From the NCBI GenBank assembly GCA_024743435.1, contig JANSWO010000006.1, positions 124,001-188,000 on the forward strand: 64,000 bases of DNA. The letters run 5' to 3'. The position numbers and the translations under genes were made by a program. This DNA comes from Pseudomonadaceae bacterium. Its GTDB lineage: Bacteria; Pseudomonadota; Gammaproteobacteria; Pseudomonadales; Azotimanducaceae. Numbering within the stretch: the first letter of the stretch is position 1; each line of letters starts with the position of its first letter. The notes beneath the pieces were generated by a model. It searched no databases, was not told the origin of the DNA, and worked only from the letters and a program-made list of their open reading frames with translations. This document shows positions 7,426 through 16,346 of the stretch, in pieces.

Positions 7426-8563
7426 CGAGACTGACGAGACAGACAAGACAATCGGCACCGGGCGCAACGGTGGTAAGGGAAGCACCGGCAGCTCAGATGA
7501 GGCTTGGTTCGATGATCTCTACTCTGAAGCGAACCAGGAGCGCTCCCCCGCCGAGGTCGATGCGCGAATCTTGCAAGCGGCAGCATCAAGAAGCCGTCGG
7601 CGCTGGCCGATGTTGGCCACCGCCGCCGTTTTGGTCGTGGCCGCTGGAATCGTATTCAACGTACCGGACTCGATGCTGACGCCACCATCCCAAAGCGAAC
7701 TCGCGACGACAGCGACGCCGACTAGAGACAGCGCCGACGCGATGGCTGAGCAACGAGTTCAAGACTCCGAGCCAGCCAGCACCGGTTCTGCGGCGGGCGA
7801 GACCCGAGCGCCGGCTATCGAACGAGCGATCTCTGGCAAAAGCGCGAGCGATGACCAAGAGCTTCGCGATGCCGAAGCGTACGCGAGTCAGTTTCAGCAA
7901 AACCTCCGGATGTCCGCACCCACACCAGCACCAGAGCCCGCGACAGCTAACACGGTCGAGGATGCCGCCGGTGCCCCGCCTCGAGATCGAGAAGCAATCG
8001 ATCGCGCGCGAGCATCAACGCAGATAGCCGACAGCGCACCCGCTTCAGCATCGTTTGAACAACCCAAGCTGGAAGCCACTCAGCCCGCAGGTGGAAACGC
8101 CGTGGCTGATAGCGCTGCGGCCGATACACCTGACGCTGCCGAGAGCGCTGCTGTCACTGAGGTCTTCGCGCCGAGGCTGGAAAAAGCTGCCGAACTGGAA
8201 GCTCAGCTGGAGGTCGACAGTTCAGCCTCGGAAACCGCCCAGCCGCCTGCGCCCAGCGAGGACTCGGCAATCGACGAGATCATTGTCACTGCCCAAAAAC
8301 GGTCGTTAGCGTCTTTTTCAGGTCGCGGTTGCCCCACCGTCGAGTTGTACATCGACTCTGACGCGACGCTTTCGCTGGAACTTCGCCAATGCAGCAACGG
8401 CCGTTGGACGCTCGACCCCGAACGCAAGTACTGCAAACGCTATCTCAACGTCAGTCCCAGCGAACTGCTCATCGAAGGTAACAATCTGCGCTGGGCTGGA
8501 GGCGAGGACATCCGTTGTGAGCGTGGTCGATTCAACCAGCCAGAAGCGAGCGCAGCGGAGTAA
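7418..8563 (+). CDS. membrane-anchored putative anti-sigma partner, Ala/Glu/Ser-rich
   Basis: The ATG at 7418 follows GGAG at 7-nt spacing and overlaps the sigma gene by 8 nt. A short acidic cytoplasmic N-terminus (residues 1-60) leads into one membrane helix (about 62-81). A roughly 200-residue low-complexity Ala/Pro/Glu/Ser linker follows, then a compact C-terminal region with four cysteines (305, 325, 339, 367). Residues 286-295 (D-E-I-I-V-T-A-Q-K-R) are a near-consensus TonB box, echoing the one in the VWA lipoprotein two genes upstream. No ZAS anti-sigma zinc motif is visible, so the anti-sigma role is inferred from position and topology only. I do not recognise the C-terminal domain. 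Confidence 0.7.
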   Translation: MTDETDETDKTIGTGRNGGKGSTGSSDEAWFDDLYSEANQERSPAEVDARILQAAASRSRRRWPMLATAAVLVVAAGIVFNVPDSMLTPPSQSELATTATPTRDSADAMAEQRVQDSEPASTGSAAGETRAPAIERAISGKSASDDQELRDAEAYASQFQQNLRMSAPTPAPEPATANTVEDAAGAPPRDREAIDRARASTQIADSAPASASFEQPKLEATQPAGGNAVADSAAADTPDAAESAAVTEVFAPRLEKAAELEAQLEVDSSASETAQPPAPSEDSAIDEIIVTAQKRSLASFSGRGCPTVELYIDSDATLSLELRQCSNGRWTLDPERKYCKRYLNVSPSELLIEGNNLRWAGGEDIRCERGRFNQPEASAAE

Positions 8564-8564
8564 G

Positions 8565-9446
8565 TCAAAACAGCTCGAGCAGGATGATGACGCCTGCAAT
8601 GATCAAGCCGACACCCAAGATCTCCCTTCGGCTGACACGCTCCCGAAACAGCCAAAGAGAGGTAACCACCGCGAAGATGAGTTCCACTTGCCCTACCGCG
8701 CGAACCCGCGCCGCATTCTCCATCGCCATTGCGGTGAACCAGCCAACAGACGCGACCATCCCGACAAGCCCGACCAACAGCCCTGCGCGATAGCGCTTCA
8801 GTACCGCGCTCAGCTCTCCGCGCCAAGCGATGTAAGCACCCATGACGAGCGTCTGGACGGTCAGCGCCAGACACAGAGTCAGCGCCGCGCGCATCACAAC
8901 CGAACCACTTTCCAGGGCCAGCGATCCACCGCGATAGCCAATGGCGGCAAACGCGAACCCAAGGCCAGAGACAAGCCCCAACAGCGCGCCACGGTCCAGC
9001 ACAAGCAATGCCTTCAGTCCGCCACGTTCACTCAGCAGCAGCACACCCGCAAAACTGATCAGAATCCCGATCAACATAGCCGCCGTGAACGCGTCACCGA
9101 GAATGAGCATTCCAGCTAACGCTGTCTGCATCACCTCGGTCTTCGAATACGCTGTGGCAACCCCAAAACTGCGTAATTCAAACGCTCGAACTAGCGCGAC
9201 GGTACCGACGATCTGACCGAGCGCGCCAACGCTCGCATACAGAGCAAAGCTCGGCGTCATCATTGGCACCGATTCCGTTTGCGAGAGCGCCAACAAATAC
9301 AGATAGGCGAACGGCAGCGCGTACAGGAAGCGAAGATAGCTGGATGAGTCCGGTCCTAGCGACGCCGTGAGCTTCTTCTGCAGGATGGACCGCAGGTTCT
9401 GGCCAAACGCCGCTGCCAGCGTGATAAGAACCCAGCTCGGCAACAT
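8565..9446 (-). CDS. EamA/DMT-family transporter
   Basis: The 294-residue protein has about ten hydrophobic helices arranged as two EamA-like halves, typical of drug/metabolite transporters. The second half shows the usual G-Q-V-E-L-I-F-A-V-V-T-S-L-W-L-F-R-E-R signature. I start it at the ATG at 9446, one base after the stop of the upstream phosphodiesterase gene, so the two are probably co-translated. A longer reading to 9521 would overlap that gene and add a non-family N-terminus. It is an inner-membrane transporter; the substrate is unknown. The pairing with a glycerophosphodiesterase could mean uptake of a hydrolysis product, but that is speculative. Confidence 0.82.
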   Translation of the reverse strand: MLPSWVLITLAAAFGQNLRSILQKKLTASLGPDSSSYLRFLYALPFAYLYLLALSQTESVPMMTPSFALYASVGALGQIVGTVALVRAFELRSFGVATAYSKTEVMQTALAGMLILGDAFTAAMLIGILISFAGVLLLSERGGLKALLVLDRGALLGLVSGLGFAFAAIGYRGGSLALESGSVVMRAALTLCLALTVQTLVMGAYIAWRGELSAVLKRYRAGLLVGLVGMVASVGWFTAMAMENAARVRAVGQVELIFAVVTSLWLFRERVSRREILGVGLIIAGVIILLELF

Positions 9447-9447
9447 G

Positions 9448-10707
9448 TCAGCGGCGTCGCAGGCGTGACAGGAACTCGCGAGCCTGACCGGGTTGATCCG
9501 TAAACACGCCATCCACGCCAAGCTTGTTCAGGTGCAGCAGCAGCTGAGAGAAGCTGCGACGTTCTCCGTCGATCTCGAGAGCGAACTCAGGCTCTTCCCG
9601 CGCGGTGTAGGCGTGTACTTCCAGCCCGTGGCAGTGAGCGCGACGAACGAGCCCCTGATCCAGTCCGCGCAGCGACGGGCCAATGCCAGATGCATAACTC
9701 GAGACGAACGCGAGCGCCGCACTGGTGGTCAGGTTGCCGTCAGCAAGTGCAGGTGCGAAGGCCTGACCCTCGGCGGTCGCGAGGTCCGCTGGCAGTCGGT
9801 CAGGCCGCCCAAGCAGCTGCACCAGCGGCAGGTTCAGCTTGGCCGCGGGCATGATCTCCCGGTCCAGCCGCAACAACGACGTCGGCTCGAACGACTGCAC
9901 CACCAATCGTTGTGGATTCGCAAAGTCGAGCCGTACAAGCGTGTCGATCAGCAGCTGAGATGGATCGATAGCAATCGGCTGCCCAGACATGAGCCGACCT
10001 GTACGACGATAGTGCGTGGGATGTTTGAGTTCCGGATAGATGCCGACACGACGACCCTCACGCTCAGATTGGCGCACCAACTCAACGACCTGCTCAAACG
10101 TCGGAATTCGATAGCGATCATCGAAGCGAACATTGCCAGTCCGAATACCGGGCAATCGCTCCCGAGCCCACAAGCTCGCCACCTCCTCGGCCGTGAAGTC
10201 TTCAACGAACCAGCCGCCGACCAGTTTGTCATCCAGTGTCTTCACTGTCAGGCGATCACGAAACTCCTCTCGCTCGGCGACGTCAGTGGTGGCCTCCTCG
10301 ACGACAGGCTCATCGCCCAGAAGCACGATCTCTCCCGCTTCTGTCAGCTGCACAACCGCGAGCATCGGTTCGTGTCTGGCCACCAACACGCCGTCGCCCG
10401 TGGACACCAGATCCGGCTCGATGAAACTCGCGCCACCGCTGATCGCGAGCTGATACGCGCCCAACGTGTGTTCCGGGCGCTGGCCGCTGGCGCCGCGGTG
10501 GCCAATCACCCGCATGGGCTCGGCCAACGGCTGTGACAGGAGCAAGTCTGATTCAGCTCGCGCGCAACGCTCCGCAGCCAACGCGGGTTGTTGGGCAATA
10601 ACACTTGAAAGCAGGCCACAAGACACCAAATACTGAGCCAGGCGACGCAGATGTGTCGTTCGGCTGCGGGCGCCGGAAATCCCGCAACTCACTTTTTCAG
10701 AGGCCAT
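9448..10707 (-). CDS. glpQ: glycerophosphodiester phosphodiesterase, periplasmic type
   Basis: This GDPD-family enzyme is expected to hydrolyse glycerophosphodiesters to glycerol-3-phosphate and an alcohol. The catalytic G-H-R-G-A-S-G with His70, the E-P-D metal pair (Glu97, Asp99) and R-H-E-P with His112 are all present, followed by K-H-P-T and G-V-F-T-D-Q. A signal peptide with R-R then a hydrophobic core ends in A-L-A near residue 45, so it is probably exported. At 419 residues it is longer than E. coli GlpQ (358). The ATG at 10707 lies only 3 bp from the divergent htpX ATG, so each gene's promoter must overlap the other's coding region, or this start is wrong. Confidence 0.85.
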   Translation of the reverse strand: MASEKVSCGISGARSRTTHLRRLAQYLVSCGLLSSVIAQQPALAAERCARAESDLLLSQPLAEPMRVIGHRGASGQRPEHTLGAYQLAISGGASFIEPDLVSTGDGVLVARHEPMLAVVQLTEAGEIVLLGDEPVVEEATTDVAEREEFRDRLTVKTLDDKLVGGWFVEDFTAEEVASLWARERLPGIRTGNVRFDDRYRIPTFEQVVELVRQSEREGRRVGIYPELKHPTHYRRTGRLMSGQPIAIDPSQLLIDTLVRLDFANPQRLVVQSFEPTSLLRLDREIMPAAKLNLPLVQLLGRPDRLPADLATAEGQAFAPALADGNLTTSAALAFVSSYASGIGPSLRGLDQGLVRRAHCHGLEVHAYTAREEPEFALEIDGERRSFSQLLLHLNKLGVDGVFTDQPGQAREFLSRLRRR

Positions 10708-10710
10708 GCC

Positions 10711-11598
10711 ATGCTCCGTATCGCGCTGTTAATCGGTACCAACATCGCTATCTTACTCGTCGCCAGCATCGTGATGAGTATCTTCGGTCTCGACGACGAA
10801 CTCCGAAGCGCCACCGGCTTCAACGTAACCGCCAACCTGATCTTCGCCGGCGTCTTCGGCATGACCGGCGCGTTCATCAGCCTGCTCATCTCAAAATGGA
10901 TGGCCAAGCGCTCAATGGGCGTTCACGTCATTGAACAGCCCTCAAACAACGTCGAACAGTGGCTCGTCCAGACCGTCGAGCGGCAGGCTCGAGAAGCTGA
11001 TATCGGCATGCCGGAAGTCGGCATTTTCGAATCCGCCCAGCCTAACGCCTTCGCCACCGGTGCAAACAAGAACAATGCCCTGGTTGCCGTGAGCACCGGC
11101 CTGCTCGATGCGATGTCCAAAGACGAGGTGGGAGCGGTACTCGGCCACGAGATCGGCCACGTAGCGAATGGCGACATGATCACACTCACCTTGATCCAGG
11201 GCGTGATGAACACGTTCGTGATCTTCCTGGCCCGGCTGATCGGTTTCTTTGTGGACAAGGTCATCCTGAAGAATGAGCGTGGCTTCGGCATCGGCTACTT
11301 TGTGACCTACATGGCCGCGCAGGTTGTGTTGGGCATCCTCGCCAGCACCGTCGTCATGTGGTTTTCGCGATACCGGGAATTCCGCGCGGACGAAGCCGGT
11401 GCAAGGCTTGCCAATCGAAGCTCCATGATCCGGGCGCTGGAGCGCCTCAAGAGCTTCCAGCAGATGCCCGATGAAATGCCGGAAACCATGGCTGCTTTCG
11501 GCATCTCGTCCGGCTTGCGCGGCGGTCTCAAGAACCTGTTTTCCTCGCACCCGCCCCTCGATGACCGCATCGCTGCACTGCAGCGCATGGACGGGTGA
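10711..11598 (+). CDS. htpX: membrane metalloprotease HtpX
   Basis: The 295-residue inner-membrane zinc protease works alongside FtsH in quality control of membrane proteins. Two N-terminal helices are followed by the zinc motif H-E-I-G-H (His146, Glu147, His150). The downstream Y-R-E-F-R-A-D-E-A-G segment supplies the third ligand. Two further hydrophobic segments lie at about residues 160-180 and 195-215, as in E. coli HtpX (293 residues). The ATG at 10711 follows AGAGG at suitable spacing. The gene ends in a 4-nt GTGA overlap with a small membrane-protein gene, so the two are probably an operon. Confidence 0.93.
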   Translation: MLRIALLIGTNIAILLVASIVMSIFGLDDELRSATGFNVTANLIFAGVFGMTGAFISLLISKWMAKRSMGVHVIEQPSNNVEQWLVQTVERQAREADIGMPEVGIFESAQPNAFATGANKNNALVAVSTGLLDAMSKDEVGAVLGHEIGHVANGDMITLTLIQGVMNTFVIFLARLIGFFVDKVILKNERGFGIGYFVTYMAAQVVLGILASTVVMWFSRYREFRADEAGARLANRSSMIRALERLKSFQQMPDEMPETMAAFGISSGLRGGLKNLFSSHPPLDDRIAALQRMDG

Positions 11599-12230
11599 GC
11601 CAAGCGGAGGATCATACGGAAGCCGCGCCGCCGGATACATCGGGTGGTTTGAATTTCGCGACGGTACAGCTGACTTTTCTCAGCATCGTTGTGGCGCTCA
11701 TCCTGGAAAACGCCCTGGGTGAGCTGAGTGTTCGGGACATGTTGTGGCAGCCCGGCACCGAAGCGCTTGTCCTGTGGTTGCAGGTGTTAACGGTAGGCTT
11801 TGCGACCATCGCAACCTGGGCAGGTTTTGCCATCTCGCTGAGCTTCGGCCGGCCGGCCACCAGCAGCGACTTTGTGCTACCTGTGCTTCTACTGGTTTGT
11901 TTGTATAGCGCGGGTACAACCTTCTTCCCCGTACCGGTTCAATACTGGATGCTCGCGCTCGCCGCCGCCTCTTCGGTGGCTGGCTGCATGCTGTGGAAAG
12001 ACATCCGCTTCGCACAGCTTGGTGGTTTCATCGGCCCGCGCAACGCGTTTCGCAGCCAGCTTGCCCTCGTCGCGCTGTATCTGAGCGGGGCGCTGGTAAT
12101 GACTATCGGATGGAACGCCGCCCTGCCATGGCTCGTCGTCGGCGTCGGTATTGAAGCAATCGGTCTGTACTCGGCGCTCTCCGCCTGGAACAACCGGCGC
12201 TTGCCTGGCGCGGAGGCAGAACAGGCTTAA
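11595..12230 (+). CDS. conserved-looking membrane protein of unknown function
   Basis: The 211-residue protein begins at a GTG that overlaps the htpX stop by 4 nt. After a short polar N-terminus it shows about six hydrophobic segments (roughly residues 25-42, 58-80, 90-110, 115-133, 150-170 and 173-192) and a charged C-terminus. No motif that I recognise is present. Translational coupling to htpX suggests an inner-membrane role related to membrane protein turnover, but this is inference from position. It converges with the MATE pump gene, the two overlapping by 4 bp. Confidence 0.65.
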   Translation: MSQAEDHTEAAPPDTSGGLNFATVQLTFLSIVVALILENALGELSVRDMLWQPGTEALVLWLQVLTVGFATIATWAGFAISLSFGRPATSSDFVLPVLLLVCLYSAGTTFFPVPVQYWMLALAAASSVAGCMLWKDIRFAQLGGFIGPRNAFRSQLALVALYLSGALVMTIGWNAALPWLVVGVGIEAIGLYSALSAWNNRRLPGAEAEQA

Positions 12231-13675
12231 CCCGCCGACAACGCCTGGATTCGCGTCGGCCGCACCGACAACCAGCGCAGCCTCGCAACCAGCAGTACCG
12301 CTGCCGCCGCTAGGCCCAGCGTGAGCCCGGTCCAGAACCCATCCAGTCCGATGGGCGTTACAGAAAGCAAACCAAGACCAAGAACCGCCCCTATCGGCAG
12401 CGCGATGAACCAGTACGCCGTCAGCGCAATCAACATCGAGACAAACGTGTCTTTAAAACCGCGCAGCGAGCCAATCGCCGCAACCTGGAGGCTATCGACT
12501 AGCTGGAATGCGGCGACAAAGATGAGAATTCGCGCGCCGAGCGCCAGAACGTCTGGATCGAGTGTGTATAACGACGCGATCGCATAGCGCCCAAAGAACA
12601 CCCCAATGCCCATGATCGCAGCGATGAACAGCGCCAGAGCGCAGGCAACGAAGGCCGAACGTCTCGCACCAGCATAGTCACCAGCCCCAACGTTAAAGCC
12701 TACTCGGATGGACGCAGCCATGCCGATCGCCATAGGCACCATGAAGGTTACACCGCCGAAATTGCTGGCGATCTGGTGCGCGGCTACCGCGCCCACACCC
12801 AACGAGCCAACCAATAGCGTAAAGACGCTGAATATCGAAATCTCGGCAAACAGAGACGCCCCGATAGGCGCACCGAGACGGATCAAGCGCTTGAGCGTCG
12901 GCCAATGTGGCCACGAAAAGCTCGCAAAAATGCCCAAACCGGACAAGCGTTTGGCACGCACCACCACCCACAACATCGCGAAAAACTCACCGGTCATCAC
13001 AATCGCGCTCGACCAGCCGCAGCCGGCACCTCCGAGTGCAGGCACTCCGAGGCTATCGTTGCCGTAGATCAGCAGATAATTCAGCGGCACCTTCAACGCC
13101 AACGCCGCCAATGCGATAACCATTGCGGGCACCGTCCAGGACAGACCATCGCAAAGGTTGCGTAACGTGAAGTAGCCGAGCAGTGGCAACACGCCGAAGC
13201 ACAGTGCGTTGAGGTAGCTCACGGCAATTGGAATACCGACCGGGTCCACGTCAAACCAGTGGTAGAGAGGCTCAACGTTGAGGAGAAGGACGATCATGAC
13301 GAGACCAAAAAACACCGCAAGCCAGAGCGCCTGGCGCACGTTGCCAGCGATCTCGTCGCGACGGCCGGCACCATCGAGCTGAGAAACTGTCGGCGACAGC
13401 GCCATGATGATTCCCGACATGGCCAGCAGCATCGCCCAGAAAAAGCTGCCGCCGAGCGCAATACCCGCCAGGTCTGCAGGTGACTCTCGCCCTGCCATCA
13501 TCGCATCGGCAACAGACATGCCCATCTGCGTCATCTGCGTAAGCACAATTGGTCCGGCGAGCCGTAACAGGCGATCAAGTTCAACCCACACGCTCACCGG
13601 GCCTGAAGCGGCGGCCTTCGCGCCTGCTGGCTCTACAGCGGGCTCTACAGCAGAAGAGGTGTCAGGGGCAGACAT
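12227..13675 (-). CDS. MATE family multidrug/Na+ antiporter, NorM-like
   Basis: The 482-residue protein has twelve hydrophobic helices in two homologous halves, the MATE layout. Typical NorM features include L-A-G-P-I-V-L-T-Q in helix 1, M-A-G near residue 60, and A-A-H-Q-I-A in the second half. It probably exports cationic drugs or metabolites in exchange for Na+ or H+. I take the ATG at 13675, because the upstream GTG at 13721-13723 has no ribosome-binding site and adds residues unlike the family. The first 40 residues are a Pro/Ala-rich tail. It converges with the htpX-linked membrane gene and is divergent from rubrerythrin. Confidence 0.88.
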   Translation of the reverse strand: MSAPDTSSAVEPAVEPAGAKAAASGPVSVWVELDRLLRLAGPIVLTQMTQMGMSVADAMMAGRESPADLAGIALGGSFFWAMLLAMSGIIMALSPTVSQLDGAGRRDEIAGNVRQALWLAVFFGLVMIVLLLNVEPLYHWFDVDPVGIPIAVSYLNALCFGVLPLLGYFTLRNLCDGLSWTVPAMVIALAALALKVPLNYLLIYGNDSLGVPALGGAGCGWSSAIVMTGEFFAMLWVVVRAKRLSGLGIFASFSWPHWPTLKRLIRLGAPIGASLFAEISIFSVFTLLVGSLGVGAVAAHQIASNFGGVTFMVPMAIGMAASIRVGFNVGAGDYAGARRSAFVACALALFIAAIMGIGVFFGRYAIASLYTLDPDVLALGARILIFVAAFQLVDSLQVAAIGSLRGFKDTFVSMLIALTAYWFIALPIGAVLGLGLLSVTPIGLDGFWTGLTLGLAAAAVLLVARLRWLSVRPTRIQALSAG

Positions 13676-13790
13676 GAGGGCGGGTGTCCGGAGAAATCCG
13701 GGAGGGCTCGAAGTGACGGGCACGCATTGTAACGATGCAAAATCAGGCGACCAGCGAAATTTTGATCGAGCAAATCCAAGGTAAGCTTTA

Positions 13791-13806
13791 CCGTCATAGC
13801 TGACGG
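13791..13806. promoter_or_regulatory. short palindrome in the MATE/rubrerythrin divergent region
   Basis: A perfect inverted repeat ccgtca-tagc-tgacgg lies about 50 bp upstream of the predicted rubrerythrin -10 box. It could be an operator for the divergent pair. No regulator can be assigned from the sequence alone. Confidence 0.35.
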
Positions 13807-13854
13807 CTATCGAAGCGATTCAAAGTTTCGAATGTTCCCAAGCTCGCGTGGCCG

Positions 13855-13860
13855 TATAAT
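13855..13860 (+). promoter_or_regulatory. candidate -10 box for rubrerythrin
   Basis: A perfect TATAAT stands 50 bp before the rubrerythrin ATG. The region about 17 bp upstream (near 13832-13837) only poorly resembles TTGACA, which would fit a promoter needing an activator. OxyR, encoded 3.6 kb away, is a plausible but unproven candidate. Confidence 0.5.
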
Positions 13861-13910
13861 CTCCCTGCAGTTAACCGCACATCCATGATATTTCCGAGGA
13901 GAACTCCCCG

Positions 13911-14327
13911 ATGGATCTAGCTTCAAGCAACACGTTGCAGAACTTAAAGGACGCCTTTGCTGGCGAATCCCAGGCAAACCGACGCTATCTGTACTTCGCA
14001 GCGAAAGCTGACGTTGAAGGTGAAAACGACGTAGCCGCTGTATTCCGCTCCACGGCGGAAGGCGAAACCGGTCACGCACATGGCCACCTTGAGTACATGG
14101 AAGCCGTCGGCGACCCAGCTACCGGCCTGCCGATCGGCAACACGTCCGACAACCTGAAAGCAGCGATCGCTGGCGAGACCCACGAGTACACCGATATGTA
14201 CCCCGGTATGGCCAAGACCGCTCGCGACGAAGGCTTCGATGAGATTGCCGACTGGTTTGAGACGCTGGCCAAAGCCGAGCGCTCACACGCCAACCGTTTC
14301 CAGAAAGCGCTGGACGCAATGGCATAA
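13911..14327 (+). CDS. rubrerythrin-like diiron protein without rubredoxin domain
   Basis: The 138-residue protein is a single ferritin-like four-helix bundle. Diiron ligands are recognisable: Glu19 in A-G-E-S, Glu52 and His55 in G-E-T-G-H, Glu89 in A-G-E-T, and Glu123 with His126 in K-A-E-R-S-H. The C-terminal rubredoxin domain of classical rubrerythrin (about 190 residues) is absent, so electrons must come from another protein. A strong GAGGAG lies 9 nt before the ATG. The role is probably peroxide reduction in the cytoplasm. A clear terminator follows, then a CCG-domain Fe-S protein and DUF3501. These three genes recur together in proteobacteria. Confidence 0.9.
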   Translation: MDLASSNTLQNLKDAFAGESQANRRYLYFAAKADVEGENDVAAVFRSTAEGETGHAHGHLEYMEAVGDPATGLPIGNTSDNLKAAIAGETHEYTDMYPGMAKTARDEGFDEIADWFETLAKAERSHANRFQKALDAMA

Positions 14328-14361
14328 GCCTCGCCCTGCATGCGCCGAATGGCGCAGCAAC

Positions 14362-14388
14362 AAAAGGGCCGCTTCTGCGGCCTTTTTT
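14362..14388 (+). terminator. rho-independent terminator after rubrerythrin
   Basis: A ggccgc-ttct-gcggcc stem is flanked by aaaa before and a run of six T after. It lies 35 bp past the rubrerythrin stop. A smaller gcgcc-gaat-ggcgc stem precedes it at 14342-14355. Rubrerythrin can therefore be transcribed separately from the Fe-S gene downstream. Confidence 0.9.
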
Positions 14389-14433
14389 GTTTTACCCAAG
14401 CCTATCGAACACACGACTATCCAGGATATCCAG

Positions 14434-15765
14434 ATGGCAGGACCAACTAGCCGAGAAGGCTCGCTCGAAGCACCCAAGCGCCTACCAATCGAATGGCAGA
14501 CCGACGCGTACTACGACAAAGAAGAGCTATATACGGAACTTGAGCGGGTCTACGACATCTGCCACGGCTGTCGACGCTGCGTGTCGCTGTGTGAATCCTT
14601 TCCTACCCTGTTCGATCTGGTGGACGAGTCCGACACATTCGAAGTCGATGGCGTTGATAAGAACGATTACATGAAGGTGGTTGATCAGTGCTTCCTGTGC
14701 GACCTGTGTGCCGAAACCAAGTGCCCGTACCTGCCTCCGCACGAATGGGCCGTCGACTTCCCGCACCTGATGCTTCGCGCCAAAGCACACAAGTTTAAAG
14801 AGAGCGGAGCTAAGTGGCGTGACCGACTGATCACAAGCACGGACCCGGTGTTCAGCACCCTGTCAGTGCCGGGGATAGCGCAGACGGCAAACGCGGCTGC
14901 TGGCAACGACACCTTGCGCAAGCTCGGCGATTCAGTTGTCGGTATGCACGCAAAAGCGCCGCTACCCAAGTTTCACAGCAAAACGCTGAGCAAGCGCGTG
15001 CCGCAACATTTGTCGGGTAATGCATCTGCGTGCGACAGGACAACGGGTAAAGTCGCGATCTACGTGACCTGCTATGGCAATCACAACGAACCTGAGGCCG
15101 TTGAGGACATGATCGCCGTTCTCCAGCACAACGGTATCGCCGTTCGCATCCTAAGCGACGCGAAATGCTGTGGAATGCCAAAGCTTGAGCTCGGCGACAT
15201 GAAGCAAGTCGCCAAACAGAAGGATGCAAACCTTCCGGTCTTCATGGATGCGATCCGCGACGGTTACGACATCATCGCGCCGATTCCGTCCTGCGTACTC
15301 ATGTACAAGCAGGAATTGCCCCTCATGTTTCCAGACGATGAGGATGTCGCCACAGTCCAGAAAAGCTTCTTCGATCCCTTCGAATACCTGTCGATTCGAC
15401 GCAAGGCCGGCCTGATTTCGGAAGACTTCAAACAAGGCCTGGGCAAGGTTGCCTACCACGCGGCGTGCCATCAGAGGGTGCAGAGCTTCGGTCAGAAAAC
15501 CCGGGAGTTTCTGGCCTCAATCCCTGACACAGACGTCACAATCATTGAGCGATGCTCTGGTCACGATGGCACCTACGCCGTGAAGTCAGAAACCTATGAC
15601 AACGCGATGAAGATCGCACGGCCGGTAGTGCGCCGGGTGAAAGAAGTGGAGCCGGATCATTTCGGCAGCGATTGTCCAATGGCCGGTCGGCTCATCGAGC
15701 ATGGCATGGAGGATGGCACTGCCAGCCACCCGCTAACCATGCTGAGAAAAGCTTACGGAGTGTAA
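14434..15765 (+). CDS. CCG-domain (heterodisulfide reductase/GlpC-like) Fe-S protein
   Basis: The 443-residue protein has two N-terminal 4Fe-4S motifs. The first uses Cys43, 46, 49 and 53 (C-H-G-C-R-R-C), the second Cys86, 89, 92 and 97 (C-F-L-C-D-L-C). The C-terminal half carries CCG-type motifs: V-T-C-Y-G-N, A-K-C-C-G-M, H-A-A-C-H-Q and E-R-C-S-G-H-D-G. Such proteins pass electrons between quinones or flavoproteins and a partner. I start at the ATG at 14434, after the rubrerythrin terminator, since the longer frame runs through that terminator. The stop abuts the DUF3501 gene. It may be the electron donor to the rubredoxin-less rubrerythrin, an inference from synteny. Confidence 0.88.
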   Translation: MAGPTSREGSLEAPKRLPIEWQTDAYYDKEELYTELERVYDICHGCRRCVSLCESFPTLFDLVDESDTFEVDGVDKNDYMKVVDQCFLCDLCAETKCPYLPPHEWAVDFPHLMLRAKAHKFKESGAKWRDRLITSTDPVFSTLSVPGIAQTANAAAGNDTLRKLGDSVVGMHAKAPLPKFHSKTLSKRVPQHLSGNASACDRTTGKVAIYVTCYGNHNEPEAVEDMIAVLQHNGIAVRILSDAKCCGMPKLELGDMKQVAKQKDANLPVFMDAIRDGYDIIAPIPSCVLMYKQELPLMFPDDEDVATVQKSFFDPFEYLSIRRKAGLISEDFKQGLGKVAYHAACHQRVQSFGQKTREFLASIPDTDVTIIERCSGHDGTYAVKSETYDNAMKIARPVVRRVKEVEPDHFGSDCPMAGRLIEHGMEDGTASHPLTMLRKAYGV

Positions 15766-15767
15766 TG

Positions 15768-16346
15768 ATGAACAAACTCAGCCGAGACCAATTATTCAGT
15801 CTCGAACAATACGCCACCGAACGCGCAGCATTTCGCGCACAGGTGATCGAACACAAGAAACCACGTCGAGTGCAGCTCGGTGAACATCTGGTCATCCTGT
15901 TCGAGGACAGATTGACGATGCAGTACCAGATTCAGGAGATGCTGCGGATTGAACGGATCTTCGAGCCTGCTGCTATCGAGGAGGAGCTGGAGGCTTACAA
16001 CCCACTCATTCCAGATGGCGCCAACCTGAAGGCAACGATGCAGATCGAGTACGGCGACGTCGACGAACGCCGTGACGCTCTGGCAAAGCTCATCGGCATC
16101 GAGCATAAAATCTGGGTTGAGGGTGGCGGAGAGCGAAGCTACGCCATCGCGAACGAAGATCTTGAACGATCGACTGATGAGAAAACCTCAGCCGTACACT
16201 TCCTGCGCTTCGAATTGGGAGATGCGTTGATCAGCGCATTGTGCGATGGCGGCGAAATCAAAGTCGGTAGCGACCACCCGGCAATGAGCATCGAGAAAAC
16301 ACTCGATGAGGCGAGCACGCGGGCCCTGGCGGCGGATGTTCGTTAA
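15768..16346 (+). CDS. DUF3501 family protein
   Basis: The 192-residue soluble protein carries the family's L-F-E-D-R-L-T-M-Q-Y-Q-I-Q-E-M-L-R core at about residues 41-57 and a long charged body. No catalytic motif is evident. The ATG at 15768 is 7 nt from CGGAG; an adjoining ATG at 15765 overlaps the preceding stop. DUF3501 genes are repeatedly found directly after a rubrerythrin and this type of Fe-S protein, so it probably works with them in peroxide or redox metabolism. The biochemical role is unknown. A nested hairpin immediately follows the stop. Confidence 0.85.
   Translation: MNKLSRDQLFSLEQYATERAAFRAQVIEHKKPRRVQLGEHLVILFEDRLTMQYQIQEMLRIERIFEPAAIEEELEAYNPLIPDGANLKATMQIEYGDVDERRDALAKLIGIEHKIWVEGGGERSYAIANEDLERSTDEKTSAVHFLRFELGDALISALCDGGEIKVGSDHPAMSIEKTLDEASTRALAADVR

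Noticed and set aside
9493-10536. 347-codon plus-strand frame
   Set aside because: It is antisense to the phosphodiesterase gene, which has a complete GDPD motif set; the translation is Arg/His-rich without family features.
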